Of a stretch of DNA of 6,175 nucleotides, positions 1 to 4,901 are shown in pieces (position 1 is the stretch's first letter; every line of letters starts with the position of its first letter). Both the position numbers and the translations under genes were made by a program. The stretch is from Alistipes sp. UBA943 (GTDB lineage Bacteria; Bacteroidota; Bacteroidia; Bacteroidales; Rikenellaceae), in assembly GCA_002293345.1 (NCBI GenBank), contig DBDB01000082.1:624-6798 (forward strand), read 5' to 3'. A model generated the notes under the pieces. The model was not told where the DNA came from, did not search any database, and saw nothing but the letters and a program-made list of their open reading frames with translations.

Positions 1-774
1 ATCCGCATCGCCCCCTCGCCGCGGCCGTCCACCACCGTCCAGCGGCCCGTCGACCCCTTCGAGGAGAAGATGACCGGCTTCATCTTCAAGATCCACGCGA
101 ACATGGATCCGAATCACCGCAACCGCATCGCGTTCCTGAAGATCGTGTCGGGAAAGTTCGAGCGCAACACGAATTACACGCATGTCCGCAGCGGCAAGAC
201 GCTGAAATTTTCCTCCCCGACGGCATTCATGGCAGAGAAAAAATCCATCATCGACGAGGCATTTCCGGGAGACATCGTGGGTCTGCACGACACGGGCAAC
301 TTCATCATCGGCGACACGTTTACGGAGGGTGAGAAGTTGAAATTCACAGGTATTCCGTCGTTTGCACCCGAACAGTTCCGATACATCGAGAACGCCGATC
401 CGCTGAAATTCAAGCAGTTGGCCAAGGGCATCGACCAGTTGATGGATGAGGGTGTGGCACAGCTATTCACCTCGTCTCTGAACGGGCGCAAGATTATCGG
501 CACGGTGGGAGCACTTCAATTCGAGGTAATCGAGTATCGTCTGGAGCACGAGTACAACGCGGCATGCCGCTGGGAACCGATTTCGATCCACAAAGCGTGC
601 TGGATCGAGAGTGACGACGCCGAACAATTGGCCGACTTCAAACGCCGCAAACACACCAACATGGCCAAAGACAAACACGACCGCGACGTATTCCTTGCCG
701 ACACCTCCTACGCGCTTGCCCTCGCCCAGGAGAACTTCAAAAACATCCGTTTCCACTTCACCTCCGAGTTTTAA
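1..774 (+). CDS. prfC: Peptide chain release factor 3 (RF3), C-terminal half, 5' end outside window
   Basis: RF3 is a cytoplasmic translational GTPase that removes RF1 or RF2 from the ribosome after peptide release. The frame is open from base 1 and ends with TAA at 772-774, giving 257 residues, about half of the roughly 525-residue family length. The GTPase domain lies upstream and is not visible. What is visible is the later beta-barrel and C-terminal domains: FIFKIHANMDPNHRNRIAFL, then GDIVGLHDTGNFIIGDT, then VGALQFEVIEYRLEHEY, all typical of RF3 domains II and III. The product ends in ENFKNIRFHFTSEF, which matches my memory of Bacteroidales RF3 tails, so the 3' end looks intact. The ATG at 70 is an internal Met, not the start. 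The next in-frame sequence after the stop is an unrelated protein fragment (775-969). RF3 is well separated from EF-G by these motifs, so I am confident. Confidence 0.93.
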   Translation: MRIAPSPRPSTTVQRPVDPFEEKMTGFIFKIHANMDPNHRNRIAFLKIVSGKFERNTNYTHVRSGKTLKFSSPTAFMAEKKSIIDEAFPGDIVGLHDTGNFIIGDTFTEGEKLKFTGIPSFAPEQFRYIENADPLKFKQLAKGIDQLMDEGVAQLFTSSLNGRKIIGTVGALQFEVIEYRLEHEYNAACRWEPISIHKACWIESDDAEQLADFKRRKHTNMAKDKHDRDVFLADTSYALALAQENFKNIRFHFTSEF

Positions 775-969
775 TCCCTCCCCGCGCCGGGGGGCCGTGA
801 CTACTCCAGTGGTCAGCTGGGCGTTCAGACTACCGGCGGACGCTATTGGATGCTCTCGGCTTCGTCAACGACGTATGCGCGAAGGTTCTATTTCGATGCC
901 GGCGCCACGAGTACGACGAATACCAATTACGTCGGGAGCGGCTTCCCCCTCCGTTGTATAAAGATCTAA
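775..969 (+). pseudogene. Orphan C-terminal fragment of a FISUMP-type (major paralogous domain) surface protein
   Basis: Reading in the prfC frame straight after its stop gives 64 codons ending at TAA 967-969. They contain SLPAPGGRDYSSGQL, then GGRYWMLSASSTTYARRFYF, then GSGFPLRCIKI. From memory of the family, Bacteroidales and Fibrobacter proteins with the FISUMP domain end with LPAAGYRxYSSGxL, YWSSTASSTTxAYYLYFNSG and GFSVRCV, in this order and spacing. No start codon, signal peptide or upstream domain is present, and the similarity begins within one codon of the prfC stop, so this is a fragment and not a gene. It may be a decayed gene end, a recombination donor cassette, or part of a diversity-generating retroelement. 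Against recent retroelement activity, several divergent codons (ATG, TCG, CGA, AGG) do not fit an AAC-to-NNC pattern. The identification rests on recalled motifs, not a database search. Confidence 0.55.
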
Positions 970-1001
970 TGTAGGGCGGAACATCCAATTCGCGGGGAGG
1001 G
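776..1001. repeat. 11-bp perfect inverted repeat around the FISUMP-like fragment
   Basis: The left arm CCCTCCCCGCG is at 776-786 and its exact reverse complement CGCGGGGAGGG is at 991-1001. The left arm overlaps the LPA codons of the protein fragment, and the right arm lies about 20 bases beyond its stop. Pairing stops at both ends of the arms. The left arm can instead form a local hairpin, CCCCG-CGC-CGGGG at 780-792. Immediately right of the right arm, GGTCT (1002-1006) can pair with AGACC (1024-1028). GC-rich arms raise the chance of coincidence. Confidence 0.5.
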
Positions 1002-1054
1002 GGTCTGGCTATGGCGAAAGAGAAGACCGTGCTAATACCTGGATATATGTGCAT

Positions 1055-1080
1055 AAAAAAAGGACGCGGTTTAGGCATCC
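1055..1080 (-). terminator. Intrinsic terminator reading leftwards
   Basis: On the minus strand, GGATGC and GCGTCC (1075-1080 and 1062-1067) form a 6-bp stem with one G-U pair and a 7-nt loop, followed directly by seven T (1061-1055). A longer alternative closing helix exists: GGGCGCGGT (1127-1119) with ACCGCGTCC (1070-1062). It ends at the same T tract. On the plus strand the run is A and precedes the stem, so only leftward transcription would stop here. It would end transcripts from tRNA-Gln or from a separate RNA about 100 nt long. Confidence 0.5.
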
Positions 1081-1189
1081 CTCATACAGGCCCTAGCCAA
1101 GCCCTCACACTGACGCCCACCGCGCCCAAGTCCACGTAGAAAGTGGAACTCGGCACAACAGACATACCGTGTATTTTGAACGGGCTAGG
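1055..1189 (-). ncRNA. Candidate structured RNA downstream of tRNA-Gln
   Basis: No protein is supported here. The minus strand can form CCGAGTTCCAC / GTGGACTTGG (1153-1143 with 1135-1126; 10 pairs, one bulged base, 7-nt loop) and GGGCGCGGT / ACCGCGTCC (1127-1119 with 1070-1062). A third helix is CCTAGCC / GGCTAGG (1189-1183 with 1098-1092). The last two would form a pseudoknot or alternate with each other. In the first two helices the non-Watson-Crick pair is G-U on the minus strand but A-C on the plus strand, which favours a minus-strand RNA. The U7 tract at 1061-1055 gives a natural 3' end. I see no strong promoter of its own; TATGTCTG at 1159-1166 (minus) is one base off the -7 consensus. 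It may simply be the tRNA trailer. I do not recognise it as SRP RNA, tmRNA or RNase P RNA. Confidence 0.25.
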
Positions 1190-1226
1190 TTCGTATGACG
1201 GATATGTGTTGTTACACTAAATTTTG

Positions 1227-1297
1227 TTGAGCTACCTGGACTCGAACCAAGAACGACAGATCCAGAGACTGTTGTGTTACCATTACACCATAGCTCA
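1227..1297 (-). tRNA. tRNA-Gln (anticodon CUG)
   Basis: The minus strand folds into a full cloverleaf of 71 nt. The acceptor stem is TGAGCTA / TAGCTCA (7 pairs) with discriminator A at 1227. The D stem is GTGT / ACAC with GG in the loop, and the T arm is CTTGG-TTCGAGT-CCAGG. The anticodon loop CTCTGGA places CTG at 1265-1263, which reads CAG (Gln). The variable loop is short (CGTT). The last pair of the anticodon stem (31-39) is a U-U mismatch. The 3' CCA is not encoded (CAA follows the discriminator), so CCA must be added after transcription. A -7 promoter box lies about 10 nt upstream. Confidence 0.96.
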
Positions 1298-1306
1298 ATG
1301 TGGCTG

Positions 1307-1314
1307 CAAATATA
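1307..1314 (-). promoter_or_regulatory. -7 box of the tRNA-Gln promoter
   Basis: The minus strand reads TATATTTG, an exact match to the Bacteroidota TAnnTTTG -7 element. The tRNA begins 9 bases further on, leaving a leader of a few nucleotides at most. The -33 element is weak; the nearest candidate is a CTG about 22 bases upstream. The box overlaps the region where the -33 element of the opposite promoter would lie. Confidence 0.6.
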
Positions 1315-1326
1315 CAAAATTTTTCT

Positions 1327-1334
1327 TAACTTTG
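1327..1334 (+). promoter_or_regulatory. -7 box of the promoter for the MBL-recQ-exonuclease operon
   Basis: TAACTTTG matches TAnnTTTG exactly and lies 21 bases before the ATG at 1356, so the 5' leader would be about 15 nt. The -33 region near 1300-1306 (TGTGG) is a poor match to TTTG. No Shine-Dalgarno sequence precedes the ATG, which is normal for this phylum. This promoter and the divergent tRNA promoter share the same 58 bases. Confidence 0.55.
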
Positions 1335-1355
1335 TTCAGTACGAACAATGATTTT

Positions 1356-2000
1356 ATGGACACGCTGAAAACCCGCTCGGGACACGACTTCACTTTGGAC
1401 TTTTTCGGTCACGCATCGCTCTTGATCGGTTATGGAGGACGACAGATCTATTTCGACCCCGTATCGGCATTTGCAGACTTCACGAAGGCGCCGAAGGCGG
1501 ATTTTATCTTCGTCACGCACCCGCATGACGACCACTTCGACCCGCGTGCGATCGAGATGCTTTCGACGCCCGACACGATTGTCCATGACCACACGACACT
1601 GCACCCGGGGGAACATGTTACTCTGTGGAGCGGGGTTGATGCAGCGACGGTCGAGGTGATTCCGGCTTACAACACCACGCCCGACCACCTGAAATTCCAC
1701 CCCCGTGAGGCACGTTACAACGGCTATCTCCTCACGCTGGGCGGCACACGCATCTACATCGCCGGCGACACGGAACTCACACCGGAGATGCGATCGCTGA
1801 AAAATATCGACATTGCATTTCTGCCGGTCAATCAACCCTACACAATGACGGTCGACCAGGCTGTGGAGGCCGTGAAGGCGATGCGTCCCGCGATTTTCTA
1901 CCCCTATCACTACGGTCAGGTGGACGAGAAGACAGACATCGAGCGTCTCGAACGCAAGTTGCAGGGCGTCACGGAGGTACGGGTACGCCCCATGGAGTAG
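1356..2000 (+). CDS. MBL-fold metal-dependent hydrolase (UPF0173/UlaG-like)
   Basis: This is a 214-residue cytoplasmic protein with a single metallo-beta-lactamase fold and no signal peptide. The metal-binding motif is THPHDDH (H55, H57, D59, H60). Further candidate ligands are H111, D138 in IYIAGDTE, and H185 in FYPYHYG. FFGHASLLI (residues 16-24) near the N-terminus is typical of the UPF0173/UlaG branch, whose members hydrolyse lactone or phosphodiester bonds; the substrate here cannot be read from sequence. There is no beta-CASP insert, so DNA or RNA nuclease activity of the SNM1/RNase J kind is not indicated. I chose the ATG at 1356 because the open frame to its left runs through the tRNA gene and because a -7 box lies just upstream. 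It is the first gene of the operon, and its TAG is 2 nt before the recQ start. Confidence 0.85.
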   Translation: MDTLKTRSGHDFTLDFFGHASLLIGYGGRQIYFDPVSAFADFTKAPKADFIFVTHPHDDHFDPRAIEMLSTPDTIVHDHTTLHPGEHVTLWSGVDAATVEVIPAYNTTPDHLKFHPREARYNGYLLTLGGTRIYIAGDTELTPEMRSLKNIDIAFLPVNQPYTMTVDQAVEAVKAMRPAIFYPYHYGQVDEKTDIERLERKLQGVTEVRVRPME

Positions 2001-2002
2001 CT

Positions 2003-3901
2003 ATGTCCGCTATCCACGCCATTTTAAAAAAATACTGGGGCTACGACTCATTCCGTCCAGTACAGGAACAGATCATCGAGTCTGTGCTCTCCGGACGCGA
2101 CACGTTGGCACTCATGCCCACCGGCGGCGGCAAGTCGCTGACGTACCAGGTACCGACCCTCGTTCGTGACGGATTGTGTATTGTGGTCACGCCGCTGATC
2201 GCCCTGATGAAGGATCAGGTAGACCGATTGCGTAAGTTGGGGGTCAACGCGGTGGCGGTACACTCGGGACTCAACTCGAACCAGATCGACATCGCGTTGG
2301 ACAACTGTGTGTATGGCGACGTGAAGTTTCTTTATGTGGCACCGGAACGCCTCACGTCGGAAGCGTTTCGCTTGCGCGTGCAACGGATGAACGTGTCACT
2401 GCTGGCGGTCGACGAGGCACACTGCATCTGCCAATGGGGATACGATTTCCGTCCTTCGTACCTACGGATCGCCGAACTTCGGAGGCTTCTCCCGAAGACA
2501 CCGGTATTGGCCCTCACGGCCTCCGCCACGCCGCAAGTGGCGGAGGATATCATGGAGAAGTTGTTATTTGCATCGCCTCACATCCTGCGGAGCTCCTTCG
2601 CACGTCCGAATTTATCCTATATCGTCCGCCACACGGAGGAGAAGAACGAACAGTTGCTGCGTGTCATCCGCAACGTCGGGGGCACCGGAATCGTATATGT
2701 ACGCACACGCGAGGGCACGGAGAAGATCGCCACTTTTCTTCGCAACAACGGCATCAGTGCCGATTTTTATCACGCGGGATTGTCGTATCCCGAGCGTTCT
2801 GTGAAACAGGAGTCGTGGATCGAGGGACGCACCTCGGTCATGGTGGCGACGAATGCATTCGGCATGGGCATCGACAAAGCGAACGTTCGCTTTGTCGTGC
2901 ACTGCGCGCCCTGCGACTCGATCGAGGCGTATTATCAGGAAGCAGGGCGCGCAGGCAGGGACGGCTTGCGGAGCTACGCCGTCCTGCTCCATGCCCCCGA
3001 CGACGCTCCGCGGATCAGGCAACGTTTCGAGATCGAATTTCCTCCCATCGAAACGATCAAAAGCATCTACGACCGCGTCGGTTCCTTTCTACAAATGGCG
3101 ATCGGAGATGGACATCAGACGGCACACCCGTTCAACCTCGGTGAGTTCTGCCGTCGGGAGAAACTCTATGACGGCACGGTACTGAAAGCCTTCAAGCTGT
3201 TGCAACAGAACGGTTACATGACCCTCACGGACGCCAACGAAAATCCGCCCCGCATCATGTTCTGCGTCAGTCGCGACGAACTCTACAAGTTCCGGGTGAT
3301 CCAGGGGGATCTGGATCAATTCCTGCGTGTCGTGTTACGGTTGTACGAGGGACTCTTCACCGACTTCCGCCCCATCGACATCAAGGAAATCGCCACTTGG
3401 AGCGGCTACACGGTCGAACGCGTGCATGAATTCCTGCAACGCCTCTGGAAACTTCGTATCATCCGCTACATCCCCTCGAACCGCTCACCGATCCTCTATT
3501 TCGAGACGGAACGCCTTCCGATCGAGTCGCTCTACATCTCTCCCGAGAGCTACAAACAACGCAAAGAGATTCACCAATCGCAATTCGACCACATGCTCTC
3601 CTACACGGGTAACGAGACCGAGTGCCGCAGTGTCTTTTTGGAGCGTTACTTCGGCGGCAACGACCCCAAACCGTGCGGCGTATGCGATTTCTGCATCGCA
3701 CAGAAAAAGGGCTCCACCCAAAAGACGGAACACGAGGTGATCGACCTGCTCTCCCGCGGCCCGCTGTCGGCGAAGGAGGTGGTGTCGTCCCTGAGCGGCG
3801 ACTCGACGAAGATCGAAACGTTGCTCGTGCGCCTGCGCGACGAAGGGAAGATCGGGATGGACAAAAACGGAAAAATTTACCTACCTTCGTCCTCCGAATG
3901 A
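2003..3901 (+). CDS. recQ: RecQ-family ATP-dependent DNA helicase
   Basis: A 3'-5' superfamily 2 DNA helicase of 632 residues, acting in recombination and fork repair. Visible motifs are motif 0 FRPVQEQII (17-25), Walker A PTGGGKS (39-45), DEAH (137-140) followed by the RecQ aromatic-loop region QWGYDFRP (144-151), TASAT (172-176), and motif VI QEAGRAGRDG (312-321). A zinc cluster of C541, C558, C561 and C564 (CGVCDFC) sits about 200 residues after the helicase core. In E. coli RecQ it follows the core directly. The region between (about 345-535) looks helical and winged-helix-like. Residues 575-632 could be another small winged helix. There is no HRDC-like tail. This layout matches the shorter RecQ type I recall from Bacteroidota. 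The gene starts 2 nt after the MBL stop, and its TGA overlaps the ATG of the exonuclease, so all three are probably co-transcribed. Confidence 0.93.
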   Translation: MSAIHAILKKYWGYDSFRPVQEQIIESVLSGRDTLALMPTGGGKSLTYQVPTLVRDGLCIVVTPLIALMKDQVDRLRKLGVNAVAVHSGLNSNQIDIALDNCVYGDVKFLYVAPERLTSEAFRLRVQRMNVSLLAVDEAHCICQWGYDFRPSYLRIAELRRLLPKTPVLALTASATPQVAEDIMEKLLFASPHILRSSFARPNLSYIVRHTEEKNEQLLRVIRNVGGTGIVYVRTREGTEKIATFLRNNGISADFYHAGLSYPERSVKQESWIEGRTSVMVATNAFGMGIDKANVRFVVHCAPCDSIEAYYQEAGRAGRDGLRSYAVLLHAPDDAPRIRQRFEIEFPPIETIKSIYDRVGSFLQMAIGDGHQTAHPFNLGEFCRREKLYDGTVLKAFKLLQQNGYMTLTDANENPPRIMFCVSRDELYKFRVIQGDLDQFLRVVLRLYEGLFTDFRPIDIKEIATWSGYTVERVHEFLQRLWKLRIIRYIPSNRSPILYFETERLPIESLYISPESYKQRKEIHQSQFDHMLSYTGNETECRSVFLERYFGGNDPKPCGVCDFCIAQKKGSTQKTEHEVIDLLSRGPLSAKEVVSSLSGDSTKIETLLVRLRDEGKIGMDKNGKIYLPSSSE

Positions 3902-4476
3902 TTCCGTTTGCCGCCAAAATATCCAACGAGGATACCGCCACGAAACCCGCTCTCGAATTCCCCGGACAGATCACCGTCGTGGATGACGAGCGGCAGGTTC
4001 GTGACGCGTGCAACTACCTCGCCCAACAGCCCGTCATCGGTTTCGACACCGAGACACGCCCCTCGTTCCGTCCCGGCGTATTCTACCGCGTGGCACTGCT
4101 GCAACTGTCGTCCGATGATCATGTATTTCTGTTTCGGTTGAACAAAATCCCGTTCGACAAGGACATCATCAAGCTGCTCGAGAATCGCGACATTGCGAAG
4201 ATAGGTCTCGCGGTACGTGATGACCTGCGCGGCCTGCGTGAGATCCGCCACTTCAAGGAACACAACTTCATCGACCTGCAGCAACTTGCCCCGGAATATG
4301 GTATCGAGGAGAAAAGCCTGCGTAAGATCTCGGCGATCGTGCTGGACCAACGCATCTCGAAAGCGCAACGCCTCAGCAACTGGGAAGCGGCCCAACTGAC
4401 GGACAAGCAGCAACTCTACGCCGCGACCGACGCCTGGGCCTGCAACCAAATCTATCACAAGTTGGTACGAAAATAG
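3898..4476 (+). CDS. DEDDy-type 3'-5' exonuclease (RNase D / WRN-exonuclease-like)
   Basis: A 192-residue single-domain protein of the DnaQ-like DEDD superfamily. Exo I is VIGFDTETRPS with D50 and E52. Exo II has an Asp at 108 or 109 in IAKIGLAVRDDLRGL. Exo III is YAATDAW, with Y174 and D178 in the YxxxD spacing that defines the DEDDy group, preceded by NWEAAQLTDKQ. These residues bind two metal ions and cut nucleotides from 3' ends. There are no HRDC domains, unlike full RNase D (about 375 residues), and no polymerase domain. The size and context fit a stand-alone WRN-exonuclease-like protein, so DNA is the likelier substrate, by inference. The start at 3898 is chosen because its ATG overlaps the recQ stop (ATGA), which suggests translational coupling. 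The open frame extends further left inside recQ but without family similarity. Confidence 0.88.
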   Translation: MIPFAAKISNEDTATKPALEFPGQITVVDDERQVRDACNYLAQQPVIGFDTETRPSFRPGVFYRVALLQLSSDDHVFLFRLNKIPFDKDIIKLLENRDIAKIGLAVRDDLRGLREIRHFKEHNFIDLQQLAPEYGIEEKSLRKISAIVLDQRISKAQRLSNWEAAQLTDKQQLYAATDAWACNQIYHKLVRK

Positions 4477-4510
4477 ATTTTCTAAAACCTTACACCTTTA
4501 CGCAACTGTC

Positions 4511-4528
4511 GCTTTTTTGGAAAAAAGC
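4511..4528. terminator. AT-rich hairpin at the convergent gene junction
   Basis: GCTTTTTT and AAAAAAGC flank GG, giving a stem of up to 8 bp (7 bp with a TGGA loop). It lies between the exonuclease stop (4476) and the S4 gene stop (4533), which face each other, so it could end transcripts from both sides. The following T tract is short (TATTTT on the plus strand, none clear on the minus strand), so termination strength is uncertain. Confidence 0.45.
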
Positions 4529-4532
4529 TATT

Positions 4533-4901
4533 TTACTCGAATATTTTTTCGATATCGCGACGGTCCTTTTTGGTGGGGCGTCCGGATCCTTTTTCACGGA
4601 ACATAAAGATTGTTTCACGTGGGACGTCGAGTTTAGCGAGTTCTTCTGCTGGAGTGACATCTTGGAGGTAGTCGCCGACAAGGGGCGCCCCGACACGGCT
4701 GGATAGCAGTTGCAGCACTTTATAGGAGTAGTTCACGGGTCCTCGCCGTATCGTGACGCGATCACCGACACGCACCTCCCGCGACGGTTTGGCCCCGGCG
4801 TCATTCACCTTCACACGGTTGTCACGTATCGCCTCGGCGGCATCGCTACGGGTTTTGAACAGCCGCACGCACCACAAATATTTATCCAATCGTTCGTTCA
4901 T
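4533..4901 (-). CDS. hslR: Small S4-domain RNA-binding protein (Hsp15/HslR-like)
   Basis: A 122-residue basic protein with an N-terminal S4 domain (about residues 4-54: RLDKYLWCVRLFKTRSDAAE through KVNDAGAKPSREVRVGD). It ends in GSGRPTKKDRRDIEKIF, resembling the Hsp15 tail GRPxKRDRR. In E. coli, Hsp15 binds stalled 50S subunits that carry nascent chains; that role is inferred here from similarity. I chose the ATG at 4901 (MNERLDKYLW) because family members begin directly with xxRLDKWLW. An in-frame GTG at 4916 would add MNVTE. The ATG start overlaps the ftsW stop by 20 nt, so the gene is probably translated from the ftsW message. Heat-shock control cannot be seen. The gene could equally be named a generic RNA-binding S4 protein. 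Confidence 0.85.
   Translation of the reverse strand: MNERLDKYLWCVRLFKTRSDAAEAIRDNRVKVNDAGAKPSREVRVGDRVTIRRGPVNYSYKVLQLLSSRVGAPLVGDYLQDVTPAEELAKLDVPRETIFMFREKGSGRPTKKDRRDIEKIFE

Noticed and set aside
780..792. Intrinsic terminator for prfC (CCCCG-CGC-CGGGG)
   Set aside because: The hairpin has no following T tract and overlaps the LPA codons of the protein fragment.
775..969. Active diversity-generating retroelement variable region
   Set aside because: There is no reverse transcriptase or template repeat in the window, and several codons at the divergent positions do not fit adenine-directed change. It is kept only as one possible origin of the fragment.
830..1078. Minus-strand open frame of 82 codons
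   Set aside because: It is largely the antisense of the FISUMP-like fragment. Its arginine- and serine-rich product has no recognisable motif.
1055..1226. Known housekeeping RNA (SRP RNA, tmRNA, RNase P RNA)
   Set aside because: The conserved cores (GGAAGCAGCC for SRP, the tRNA-like end of tmRNA, the GAGGAAAGTC region of RNase P) are not present.
1160..1297. Integration (att) site at the tRNA-Gln 3' end
   Set aside because: I find no repeat of the tRNA 3' portion elsewhere in the window and no integrase.
1224..1355. N-terminal extension of the MBL protein to the left of 1356
   Set aside because: The frame is open, but it translates through the antisense of tRNA-Gln and the promoter region, and it has no family similarity.
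2434..3144. 236-codon plus-strand frame inside recQ
   Set aside because: It is a frame-shifted reading of strongly supported recQ sequence. Long false frames are expected at this GC content.
3459..4013. 184-codon minus-strand frame across the recQ-exonuclease junction
   Set aside because: It is antisense to two well-supported genes, and its product is low-complexity and arginine/serine-rich.
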